Part shown: piece after piece, positions 34,401 through 42,689 of the stretch | How positions within the stretch are numbered: position 1 is the stretch's first letter | Layout of the letters: each line of letters begins with the position of its first letter | NCBI GenBank assembly: GCA_028532985.1 | Contig: JANCIK010000008.1 | Location: 930,001-994,000, forward strand | Direction: 5' to 3' | From: Stropharia rugosoannulata | Taxonomy: Eukaryota > Basidiomycota > Agaricomycetes > Agaricales > Strophariaceae | DNA: 64,000 nt | Notes under the pieces: model-generated | Databases searched by the model: none | Seen by the model: only the letters and a program-made list of their open reading frames with translations | Told to the model about the DNA's origin: nothing | Program-made: the position numbers and the translations under genes

Positions 34401-35040
34401 TGAAGACACACCTCACAGTCCAGACAATTCACCCATGCAGCAGCAATCACCCAGGTCAGGATCTGATGAATCCTTTATTGTGCAAGTACCTCGACAAGCA
34501 CTACTTGACAGCATGACAACCCCACAGGAGATTTCATTAGGTGATATACTTGAATTACCATTCCCTGAACGACGAGATTTTCCCACAGACGAAGCATATG
34601 CCTGGCACTTGGGCGTTGAAAGTCGTGTCCTACGTCCAGACACAATTATAGGTGATATCATCGCACCCTTATTAATCAAGATCTTGGAGACCGGTGGGCG
34701 CTACCCTGGCGATCTCGCACACTGGACTAATGAAGATAGGTTTGTGATCGACGCCTACACGCCACAGGGACACCTGGTTAAAGATAAGAAGCGAAATATT
34801 ACCACCTTCTTCGACAATGAGCATATGATATACCCTGATTTCCAACCTGCCTTAGAATATGCACATCGCTGTGCTATTTTTGAAGGACAACCACTACCGG
34901 AATCCTGGAGAATAGACCCTCATGAAGCTGTAGGGCCGCTACTCGAACGAAAACTGGAGCAACTTATTGAATATGGACGACCTTATTTACATGACCAACC
35001 ACATCAGCAAATCTGGACCTTACTATACACTGTTATGTAG
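31429..35040 (+). CDS. E2 gag polyprotein, unusually long (1203 aa)
   Basis: ATG codons at 31429 and 31432 are the first in frame. An earlier TTG at 31372 is not needed. Residues 1-350 are disordered and charged. A retrotransposon gag domain covers about 370-540 (FVIEGTAYVTDGRVPSSRQA to LWDGLRPSIQQSLWRDHY). A CX2CX4HX4C zinc knuckle (CFTCKEEGHMSRNC) lies near residue 635. Unusually, more than 550 residues follow the knuckle. They include a Cys/His-containing stretch (CQCGHECF), an acidic Ser/Asp/Glu run (SDSESEISNHTDPDM to EDEDNSSTL) and a folded-looking C terminus. No protease motif is present in this frame. The protein would form the particle shell, and the role of the tail is unknown. No stop codons interrupt it. 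Confidence 0.85.
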   Translation: MMSQRPSALAATRKTRSTRTTTTDDETRRPQSSAGVRRGRPGVVPTVAAPSSLDAEPKEELSQKNLAQELRAADTSMGSSGVVINESQYDSGDPWSQYAQRDGGSLEPPQPAQPKPATQFPRRSQSQESIERRPLLPSVEIRPQSPRRNTIGGPTTAIVEPGERLVLNNNTEELLQQAEERLTDEQRAHILKRHTRTGNKGNVPNDDSSDDSREQGPSKGKGKGPDPRNWGNINFTNDEEDPQLQEQLLKIYGQNKVRTDPPIQAQHTPRPDTAEPQREPTPRYPDNRPINQIAKNSYLGKTLANMERLRMSRDPDSDPSSSESDDSDSDERGRRSRGPRFPKQPKPNPIKRRGHKRSTLKPIPPKEYNGSPDSRQYNRFVIEGTAYVTDGRVPSSRQAFVLSFYMTSTTYDFYTQKVSSNFHQWTLNEFFTELFNFCFPINFRMEQHKRLKRCFQDNRTVSAYVHELEELFNLIGMVSDREQVIKLWDGLRPSIQQSLWRDHYNPEISTWEEVVGQAETIEIAENITTSRNNRIHRPETNSRPLHSIQCFTESRSHNSRARTPFRNQGQLHTPSTRYESRGPSSRPANPNWGRGSTPFNGHNIARGTTPRPRFNSPQQPRVSGEERTKLLAAGKCFTCKEEGHMSRNCPKRSNVRSTSSKPPGLPSFNIEVEGEDEGEFILLEEGDEVPVGMISMEPPHDAWELINSRPYIHWQHDYDPTSPRQRILNDALVLAAQNALQTEVPYPGDAPFPLTSCQCGHECFRVIRSPYDKDIYFIFDLEYQRYETLSGEALRHPTFCIGNWYATICEMWTGAVNNRRKYSLTMGDAYGYNAALVLRSSITELYPSRRKSIDNETRFTVTPSAFMRWTIQDEDYEDPIHISIQELANPMFDLCAWYQHKRSHSFNHWDTDSVITSSDSESEISNHTDPDMPGLQTVTETEEDNDDSDMSESDISTEDEDNSSTLTHPHLGEKFSQIICHSVHVNGHVHGEDTPHSPDNSPMQQQSPRSGSDESFIVQVPRQALLDSMTTPQEISLGDILELPFPERRDFPTDEAYAWHLGVESRVLRPDTIIGDIIAPLLIKILETGGRYPGDLAHWTNEDRFVIDAYTPQGHLVKDKKRNITTFFDNEHMIYPDFQPALEYAHRCAIFEGQPLPESWRIDPHEAVGPLLERKLEQLIEYGRPYLHDQPHQQIWTLLYTVM

Positions 35041-35334
35041 TATTATATAGCACCATAGCACCATAGTAAGGGTTCTTGTCTATTTAATACTCCATAGAAT
35101 AGGCCCATCACTATATAGTATCCAGGCTACTCTACATAGTATTGTATAACACTCTGTAGTACTACATACATTAGGCTATATTCTATATAATGCAAGCATA
35201 ATAGGAGTACTTGCCATGGCTGATTAGAGCAAGTAGTCCTCATTTGTTTTCATATCAGAGAACATAATGTATATGACATACTACCAAACTAATACAGGAT
35301 ACATACTAGTTGAGTAATCAAGAAAGTACTTAAT
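35041..35334. other. AT-rich spacer between E2 gag and array B
   Basis: It is made of short imperfect CTATATAGTATT / ACATAGTATTGTATAAC repeats. Similar composition recurs on the other side of the array at 37380-37490, so this spacer may be original E2 sequence split by the insert. Confidence 0.35.
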
Positions 35335-37110
35335 GATAGGACGCTTAGGACGCTTAGGAAGATGGAAAATCTGCTCGGAATGACGCGTTTAAGGGCTTGT
35401 TAGAAAGCTTGAATTGACGCGAAGACACTCCAAAAAACCGCGAGGCAATTGCAGGAGTCGTTCCGGACTTAGAGCCAAATTAGTCCAAGACAAAGAGATG
35501 GAGGAGGACATGACTACTCACAGGCATCCAGAAATCCCAAAATTTGTGTGAGGGACGCGTTCAAAGACCAATTGAAGGGTGCATAAGCATGCAAAGTTAC
35601 GAAAGTTTCTGTTGAAAACTGAAGGGGGGAGATGATATTCAAGTCTTCAACAGCAGTTATATGGTCATCAGGGAGGTCGGATATTGAGGGCGTATCAGAC
35701 GCCGCAAACTGGACGATTAGTTTATTACTATCTGTAGTAGAAGACTCCAAAAAAAATCAGGCAAAAATACGAACAGGAACCCAAGATATGAAGTACTTTA
35801 CCTAGAGGGGGAAGGGGGAGGAGGACCACATGGAGGTTTTTTGGATTTCAAGCAGCAATATGGAGCGTTTGAGGGCTCATTGGAAAGCTACAATCAAGGT
35901 GAATTCAGCATTCCAAGAATTGAAAAGATGCGAGACAAACCTATGTCAGAATCACTGAAATACATCAGAACTCCGAAGTTGACCAATAACTTGAGATGGA
36001 GGACGCTTCGTTGCTCCATAAATCAAGCCATTGCCGGGGCAGGTAGCTAATAACGTTAAGTAGGATTTCCCAAAGTTTGAAGTGCTCAGGACAACTAGAA
36101 CCGCACCTATGAATTAATTTGTCACACCTAGGGGAAGGAGAACACCCAGATTAAGATCACCCTTAAACTCGTCAAATCGCGCAATGAATGGTACTGTTGG
36201 ATAGGTATTAATAAGAAGAATCAGGAAATGTAAAAATCATACTGTTTGGCCGAGTATTGACGAATATATGAGGGAAAATGCGTCCTAGGGGCACTTGATA
36301 TCTATAAGATGGTACATAACAAGTACAGGATGAATTACAGTGATCTTGCAGACGGTTAGCAGAGGAATAAATAGGTCTTAAAGGTTCAAAAGGAATTGAG
36401 GATAGAGGTGGCCAGTGTCCGGAGTTATGGCACTTTCAAGCAGAGGCAGTCCAGGGGCAGGAGGAGCACATCACGGTTGGACGGCTTCCAGGCGTCAGAG
36501 TCAAACGTTTAAGGGCTCGATGGAATCTCCTAATGCCCAGGAGCTCATATGTGAAAAGAACGACACAATAAACCCAACACATACCTTTAGAATTGATAAA
36601 ACATCGGAAATTGGGGGAAGGAGGGCAACATAGCCGGTTCTTGCCTTCCAGCCGACCAAATCCATCGGTCTTGAGCTCGTTAGAACCGCATAATTGCCCA
36701 CAATATGAATATGCGGTGACCGAGGGCTCGGAGGAAACAGACAAGATAGAAAGTGGTGAAATGTTCCAATAGGGGTCGCAAAATGATGATCAGTTTGCGG
36801 ATTGAATACAGGTCTATTTGGGACGTTGTTGGGTGCGTTAGAAACGTATAAATGAGCTGAAGACGTACGAAGAAACCGTTTGATAATGCGGTAAATAGTT
36901 TCAATGATATGAAGCGATCTCTATAGGAGTATACACTCATTCTATCCACATTTGCCCTCCTGACATAAAGCCAAGCCCTATTCATGATCTAACAAGGTAG
37001 CATCCACAAAGTAATGCCTGAGTAGAGTGGAGCCTAAGCATACAAGTAAAGCTGAGGGAGGGGGTTGGGGAACATGAGAGTGAAGTGCAAGTGAAGTCCG
37101 AAGGGGACTT
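35335..37110 (-). repeat. Array B: diverged ~160-base-period repeat inside E2
   Basis: The plus-strand motif (GCGTTTAAGGGCTTGTTAG and variants) recurs at 35385, 35865, 36505, 36664 and 36823. The offsets from the first copy are 480, 1120, 1279 and 1438 bases, fitting multiples of 160 within two bases. Intermediate units are more diverged. The whole is the reverse complement of array A (7830-10115) but lacks A's 473-base duplication. The shared edge near 37060-37100 (TAAGCATACAAGTAAAG) matches 7941-7957 of array A. Ends are approximate and no target duplication was found. Confidence 0.7.
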
Positions 37111-37490
37111 AGGATTTGCGAGCTTTGACAAGTCACGTGATAATTCCGGAGCAGTCGACTCTAAGTCAATTCACCACTAAGGTACAATGACAGTATTTTC
37201 CCTGTATCTCAGTCAATTTTCAACCAATAATCTAGAAATTTTGGCATTGTAATGCTTAATTATATGGATACTGAATTGCACAACTTTCAAAGTTCAGATA
37301 AACACCCTTCCACCTGTATCAGATTGACTCTATTGTTGCTCTACTGGTATATTAAATTCAATAGTGCTAAGCCTAAGGGTTTTTATGAATTATGAAGTAA
37401 TATAACATACTATATAACTAGTATACTTTACTATATAGTGTTATGATACTATGAGCTATTATGAGCTTAGCCTAAGTATTATGTGACACT

Positions 37491-37892
37491 ATGACATCAA
37501 GTGCTATTATTATGACACGCTATGAGAAAATGATCAGATTTGCTGATGCATATCCTGCGATCTGTCGCCAACGATGCCTAGTCCGTTGGGACCCTAATGA
37601 TGTACAACAAATCTTGTTTGAAGATCAAATATGCCGACGGGTATGGGGTATACCAAGACATTATATCACACATACCAACTTGAACCTGGAAGGATGGTAC
37701 CAGGCACGGCTGTTGTACACATCTGTACCAGGAACAGATGACAACTTCTTTGTGCGATACAACCCTATTATGAGCGAAGAACACGCCATTCGTGTGGAAA
37801 CACATACCGAGATATCCAATGAGGCAGGTGAGCGTGTGAACATACCGGTTTTTCGATTAAACCGGACAAATCTTTACAACGACACTCTGTGA
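37491..37892 (+). CDS. E2 short frame before protease (133 aa)
   Basis: A soluble 133-residue frame (IRFADAYPAICRQRCLVRWD..., IPRHYITHTNLNLEGWYQAR) ends at 37892, overlapping the first bases of the protease frame, which lies in the -1 phase. It may be the N-terminal part of the pol polyprotein or a separated gag C terminus. Array B cuts it off from gag. No known domain is recognised and no standard slippery heptamer is visible at the overlap. Confidence 0.4.
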   Translation: MTSSAIIMTRYEKMIRFADAYPAICRQRCLVRWDPNDVQQILFEDQICRRVWGIPRHYITHTNLNLEGWYQARLLYTSVPGTDDNFFVRYNPIMSEEHAIRVETHTEISNEAGERVNIPVFRLNRTNLYNDTL

Positions 37893-38695
37893 ATGCAATT
37901 CCCCTATCCGGAGCGCAAATCCCACGAGGTATGTATCCTGCCATGCAGCGCAATGCGGTACAAGTCAAGGCTGCAAGAATTGTACCCAAACCTATTATCA
38001 TAACCATTACATTAAATCGGCAACCTGTGCGTGCTCTACTGGACTCAGGATCACTAGGAGACTTCGTCTCCTCTACAATTGTAGATCAATTAAACCTCAA
38101 GAAACTCGAACTAGAGAAGCCTTTAACTGTTCAACTTGCAGTACAAGGATCTCGATCTCGTGTTAACTTTCGAACCACGGCACACCTAGAATATGAAACA
38201 ATATCTGAGGAGCGATCCTTTGATATTATTAACATCTCACAGTACGATGTTATTCTTGGAACACCGTGGCTATATCAGCACAACGTCAGCATGTCAATGA
38301 ACCCTGTTTCTGTTATTATTGGAAGCCATCAGGCAAAACCCATGGCTGGCGACACAACTGCATCAATTGCGGCACGCGTACTAACCATGCCACAAACTCA
38401 CATTCTCCAGGCGCGTGAAGAACTCATGCGCTATGCCAAACCACTCTGTAAAACAGCACTTGAAACCGGACTACCGCCCTTACGAGCCATCAATCACACG
38501 ATACCACTAATTGACAAGGAGCGTATCTATAAATGGCGTCCATCACGATGTCCAGACGCTTTTTGCAAAGAATGGGGTGAGAAGCGTAATGCTTATCTCA
38601 AGACAGGAAGGTGGCGCATTCAAATACTCTACAAGAACACATGCAACACGTCAAACTTATTATTGACATACTTAAGAAGGAACAATTGTATGTGA
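37889..38695 (+). pseudogene. E2 aspartic protease and start of RT, truncated
   Basis: Residues ~45-150 are a retroviral-type aspartic protease: ALLDSGSLGDFVS with the DSG triad, and DVILGTPWL as the second motif. A linker and the N-terminal RT landmark (YKWRPSRCPDAF... to AYLKTGRWR, ending at about 38617) follow. After this the phase is lost and the last ~25 codons to 38695 are nonsense. The protease itself is undamaged. The frame begins with GTG at 37889, and the first ATG is at 37895 in another phase, so expression probably depends on the preceding frame. Confidence 0.8.
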
Positions 38696-41388
38696 GTCAA
38701 AGTAAGCTCCACTTCCTGGAGCCGGAGCTCAAAATCCTTGGACGCATAGTGGACGACAACGGCATACGCATGGACCCGAACAAAGTGGATTCAGTCTTGA
38801 ATTGGAAGGCACCAACAAATCGTGACTTACTACGAGGCTTTCTCGGTTCCGTGGGTTATCTAGCTGATGATATACCCAACGTACGCATACCAATGGGTAC
38901 CCTGAGTGCATTAACAGGGGACACAGTGTCATTCCGTTGGGAGCCTACACATCAGCGTGCCTTTGACGAAATAAAAGTGCTTACACACCAAGCACGAGAA
39001 CACTGCCGCGTGCCACTACAATACGGACCACAGGCACCGCCCATTTGGATGATCACCGACGGATGTGCAACAGGTGTTTCTGGCGTCATCAGTCAGGGCC
39101 CAGAATGGAAGACAGCCAGAGTAGCCGCGTTTTATTCGGCTAAATTAACAGCCGCCCAGCAAAACTATCCTGTGCATGAGATAGAAATGTTAGCTGGTGT
39201 GGAAACTATGCTGCGCCACCAGGACATCCTGCAAGGCGTGAAATTTAAGTGGGTCACCGACCACAAGGGTTTAATTCACTTATTGCGCCAGCAAAATTTG
39301 TCTGGAAGACAAGCACGGTGGTGTGAAAAAATTGGAGCTTTTGACTTCGACATTCTGTATATCCCCGGTTCGGAGAACGTTGTGGCAGACGCACTATCAC
39401 GAATATATTCAAATGACGCTCACGGCGTGCCTCGTGATGCGTCAGAGTATGCCACATTCGCAGATCGCAATAACTCACCTGACATGTCAAATGCCGTGCA
39501 TGCCATAACCACATGTCAGCAGGACACTAGGCGTACACAGCGTAAGCTCAGAACAAAGCCACTTCCGGCCGAAACTGGACGGCCAGAAACCAGCCGAGAG
39601 TTTGCAGCACGTATGAAAAATCGTTTCGCTCTCAAGGGACCTAGAGAACGAAAGGAGGGCGAGGGAGGAACAAAAGAAAATACAATAAACAAAGTACGAG
39701 AAGCAGCAACCGCTCAAGATTTGAGTAACAATCAAGAGTTTACGGATCCAACTAATCAGCAAGGTAACAGTACAGTGGTGGAGTCTGAGGCTTACCAAAA
39801 AATGCTGCAGAAAGTATTATCACAAGCGGAGGGCGGACTTAATCTTGAAGACGAAATTAAAGGCCGCTACTCGGAAGACTCTTTCTTCAAAAAGATTCTG
39901 GAAGCTCCAAAGCATTACAAAAACTTTCGCATTGAAGACGACGTAATTTATCTAAAGGAAAACGGGGAAACTACTCTATGCATACCACGCATTATTGTAC
40001 AGGGTCGAAACTTAAGGGAAATTATAATTTCCGAAGCACATTCACTCCTAGCACATCTCGGCACGGTCAAGACATTAACCTACCTACGAGCGCACGTATG
40101 GTGGAAAGAAATGGCCGCAGACGTTGCAGCATTTTGCATGACCTGTGTAACGTGCAAGCACAGCAAACCAAGCAATAACAAGCCGTATGGATTGCTCAAC
40201 CCATTAAAAGTGCCCACTCGACCCTGGGAAGCAATAGGCATTGATTTCGTGGGGCCTTTACCCGAATCAGTTAACAGAGACAGCACTTACAATCAAATCA
40301 CCGTAATTATCGACCTTTTTAGTGGTATGATTCACCTTGTACCAAGCAAGATCACCTACACCGCAGTGGATATGGCGGAGCTAATGTTTGAACACGTCTA
40401 TAAGCTCCACGGATTACCCACGCACATTGTCAGTGACCGAGATGTACTGTTTACCAGTACGTTTTGGACAACACTGCACAAGTTAATTGGCACCAAACTG
40501 AAGCTCTCAAGTGCATACCACCCAGAAAGCGACGGATCAACCGAACGTGCTAACAGAACCATTACCCAAATGTTGCGACAGTGCGTGAATGACAAACAAA
40601 CCAATTGGGTATCGAAACTACCTAGTTTGGAATTCGCACTTAACTCGGCTAGATCTGCTAGCACCGGTTACGCTCCATTCTTCTTGAGCACGGGGCAAAT
40701 GCCTCGACCAATGATATGGACGTCTGCTTCGAAAATTGAATACCCCAGCATCCGTAATTTTGCACTCCAACGAAAGCTGGCTATAATCGCAGCACATGAT
40801 GCAATTCTGGCAGCAAGGGTGAAGCAGACCAAGGATGCCAATAAGCGCCGTCGACCTGCACCATTCACACAAGGTGATCTGGTCTATATTTCAACCAAGA
40901 ATATATCATTTCCTCAGGGATTAGCTCGAAAGTTAATTCCAAAATTTATTGGACCATATGAAATCATCAAGGACTTCGCCAATTACTCCTACCAAATCAA
41001 GTTGCCTATTCATTTAAAGAAAAGAGGAGTTCATGATGTATTTCATGCGTCTTTATTACGCATACACATTCCAAACGACGACAGACTATTCCCTGGAAGG
41101 GAAGTGGATCAGTTGGGGCATGGAGATGAATCAGAACCTGAGTGGGCCGTCGAAAAAATTATTGGACATTCAGGGCGAGGCTATGACGCTCATTTTCAGA
41201 TTCAGTGGAAAGCAGGGGATATTACTTGGCTTCCATACTCAAAAATTCACCACTTGAACGCATTTATGGAATATTTACAGCTCCTCAATGTTGAATCCAT
41301 CGAAGAACTGCCGTCTGGAACCACATCAATGCCACAAAATGATGTTCAACTCGAACTCGGCAATATTAACAACAAGTGGACACTATAA
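38611..41388 (+). CDS. E2 pol remainder: RT C-terminal end, RNase H, integrase, chromodomain-like end
   Basis: The frame picks up at SNTLQEHMQHVKLI, the helix just after the catalytic YxDD strand in related elements. The fingers, palm and YxDD box are absent. RT thumb/connection (ILGRIVDDNGIRMDPNKV) leads to RNase H (WMITDGCATGVSG, EIEMLAGVE, VTDHKGLIHL). The integrase has an H/C zinc finger (HSLLAHLG...CMTCVTCKHS). Its catalytic residues are Asp in GIDFVGPL, Asp in VSDRDVLF and Glu in STERANRT. The C-terminal ~60 residues (EWAVEKIIGHSGRG to WLPYSKIHHL) resemble a degenerate chromodomain. Integrase is intact over its full length. Without the RT core the protein cannot copy RNA. Confidence 0.85.
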   Translation: MAHSNTLQEHMQHVKLIIDILKKEQLYVSQSKLHFLEPELKILGRIVDDNGIRMDPNKVDSVLNWKAPTNRDLLRGFLGSVGYLADDIPNVRIPMGTLSALTGDTVSFRWEPTHQRAFDEIKVLTHQAREHCRVPLQYGPQAPPIWMITDGCATGVSGVISQGPEWKTARVAAFYSAKLTAAQQNYPVHEIEMLAGVETMLRHQDILQGVKFKWVTDHKGLIHLLRQQNLSGRQARWCEKIGAFDFDILYIPGSENVVADALSRIYSNDAHGVPRDASEYATFADRNNSPDMSNAVHAITTCQQDTRRTQRKLRTKPLPAETGRPETSREFAARMKNRFALKGPRERKEGEGGTKENTINKVREAATAQDLSNNQEFTDPTNQQGNSTVVESEAYQKMLQKVLSQAEGGLNLEDEIKGRYSEDSFFKKILEAPKHYKNFRIEDDVIYLKENGETTLCIPRIIVQGRNLREIIISEAHSLLAHLGTVKTLTYLRAHVWWKEMAADVAAFCMTCVTCKHSKPSNNKPYGLLNPLKVPTRPWEAIGIDFVGPLPESVNRDSTYNQITVIIDLFSGMIHLVPSKITYTAVDMAELMFEHVYKLHGLPTHIVSDRDVLFTSTFWTTLHKLIGTKLKLSSAYHPESDGSTERANRTITQMLRQCVNDKQTNWVSKLPSLEFALNSARSASTGYAPFFLSTGQMPRPMIWTSASKIEYPSIRNFALQRKLAIIAAHDAILAARVKQTKDANKRRRPAPFTQGDLVYISTKNISFPQGLARKLIPKFIGPYEIIKDFANYSYQIKLPIHLKKRGVHDVFHASLLRIHIPNDDRLFPGREVDQLGHGDESEPEWAVEKIIGHSGRGYDAHFQIQWKAGDITWLPYSKIHHLNAFMEYLQLLNVESIEELPSGTTSMPQNDVQLELGNINNKWTL

Positions 41389-41469
41389 AAACCTGTCATA
41401 GCCGCAACACCTTTCCCCAACAAATACACGTCCCAATCTAAGCTTAAACTACTCATTCGAAACGCTTAA

Positions 41470-42255
41470 ATGCATGAAAGTTTCTATCCTCCTACGCCGC
41501 CTTCTACGCCTTCTTCGTTTAACGGAATGGATTTGGATCCTGCACATTATAATCATTCTGCGACTCCTCACCCGGCGACCGGTGCTGTACCCCAGGGCTT
41601 AAATGCCTCAGCACAACCGTTCATTCCGGCTGGTCATCATTCTGCTATTTACTCTGTTGCACCAGATAACACCGAACCAGCATCACACAACCAATATCAG
41701 GTTCGTTTATCTGAGCCTATCTTTGGCACACACAACCTGACTGTTCTCCAGACCGTTGATAACAATTCCTCATTCCAGCTTCACATTGGTTTGATCGATA
41801 CACACCCGTTGTTACAACGGTCATCTCTCGTAACTGTCAACTTAACTGACCCGTCTACGGGGCATAACCTTTCCATCCATTTCGGCCAGATTGCTCTATA
41901 CATTGCGGCCGATGCCAACATCCGACGAGGTTTAACTAAAACAGATATCATTCCTTACGGCTATGCGACATTTGCCTACACGTTCAACTCTGTTGCCAAG
42001 TACTTGAGGCAGGGAATATTCTTCGCAGTCATTGACAGCACCACAGGCCATATGGTGGCTGACGGACTTTCCCCTCGTTTATCAGACTTCGGCATTCCAC
42101 TGAAGTCTGTCTTTCCCAGTCGCACCGGCCAATCCACTCCCGAAAACTCAGGTGGATCATCCCGAACCTCGCACGCTGTCAGGACCATTCGCTTGGAATC
42201 GCGTGCTGGCTCATCCTGCCGCTCAGTGGCCACTACTTCCCACCGTCGTCTCTAA
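41470..42255 (+). CDS. E2 third frame (261 aa), unknown function
   Basis: ATG at 41470 lies 82 bases after the pol stop, and the frame ends 36 bases before the 3' LTR. The N-terminal 60 residues are Pro/Ser/His-rich and probably disordered. Residues ~75-225 look like a compact beta-rich domain (YQVRLSEPIFGTHNLTVL, FQLHIGLIDTHPLL, IALYIAADANIRRGL, IPYGYATFAYTF). The C terminus is Ser/Arg-rich and basic. There is no signal peptide, membrane segment or zinc knuckle. It is uninterrupted although the RT is gone. I do not recognise the domain. It could be a structural or envelope-like accessory, or a captured host gene. Confidence 0.55.
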   Translation: MHESFYPPTPPSTPSSFNGMDLDPAHYNHSATPHPATGAVPQGLNASAQPFIPAGHHSAIYSVAPDNTEPASHNQYQVRLSEPIFGTHNLTVLQTVDNNSSFQLHIGLIDTHPLLQRSSLVTVNLTDPSTGHNLSIHFGQIALYIAADANIRRGLTKTDIIPYGYATFAYTFNSVAKYLRQGIFFAVIDSTTGHMVADGLSPRLSDFGIPLKSVFPSRTGQSTPENSGGSSRTSHAVRTIRLESRAGSSCRSVATTSHRRL

Positions 42256-42291
42256 TTTAGTGGCGCGTCTTCGAAGCGCCAGGAGGGCGTA

Positions 42292-42665
42292 TGTAACACC
42301 CGGCATAGCCACCTGCGCGGGCCGGCACTTTCTCACACTTCACGGAATGACAAACCATTGCCGCTCAAGGTAAGTACACTCCGGTAGGTATTACACTGTC
42401 TTTACAAGAGTACGTGTTCTTCTTCGTCATGTACCTGTCATTTACTATGTCACCATTATGCTCCTATGAACTCACTATGACCTATTGCTCTTGTACACGT
42501 CCATACTACGTATATTACACAATTTTGGATTTACAACCGTTCTATCCAACGTGAACAACACCCACAACTCGACACTCGACTAACATCAACTTAAACAACA
42601 CACAACACTGTGTGCCGACATCACTTCTGAAGCCCGCTAGCTCCTTACAGAAGCGATTCATCACA
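42292..42665 (+). repeat. E2 3' LTR (374 bp) with a 72-base deletion
   Basis: It matches the 5' LTR except that the bases equivalent to 31057-31128 are absent at the junction 42520/42521. The lengths agree exactly: 446 minus 72 is 374. The purine-rich AGGAGGGCGTA just before it (42281-42291) is the likely polypurine tract. Confidence 0.93.
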
Positions 42666-42689
42666 GATGCGCATGCCTTTTTGAAAATA

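Larger units (their letters stand above)
30828..42665 (+). mobile_element. E2: Ty3/gypsy LTR retrotransposon, complete ends, RT-defective
   Basis: LTRs at 30828-31273 and 42292-42665 bound the element, with GATGC on both sides (30823-30827 and 42666-42670) as the target duplication. Inside are a large gag, an insert carrying array B, a short frame, protease, RNase H-integrase with a degenerate chromodomain-like end, and a third frame. The RT core between protease and RNase H is missing, and the 3' LTR has lost 72 bases. The element cannot move by itself. Gag, integrase and the third frame remain open. Confidence 0.92.
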
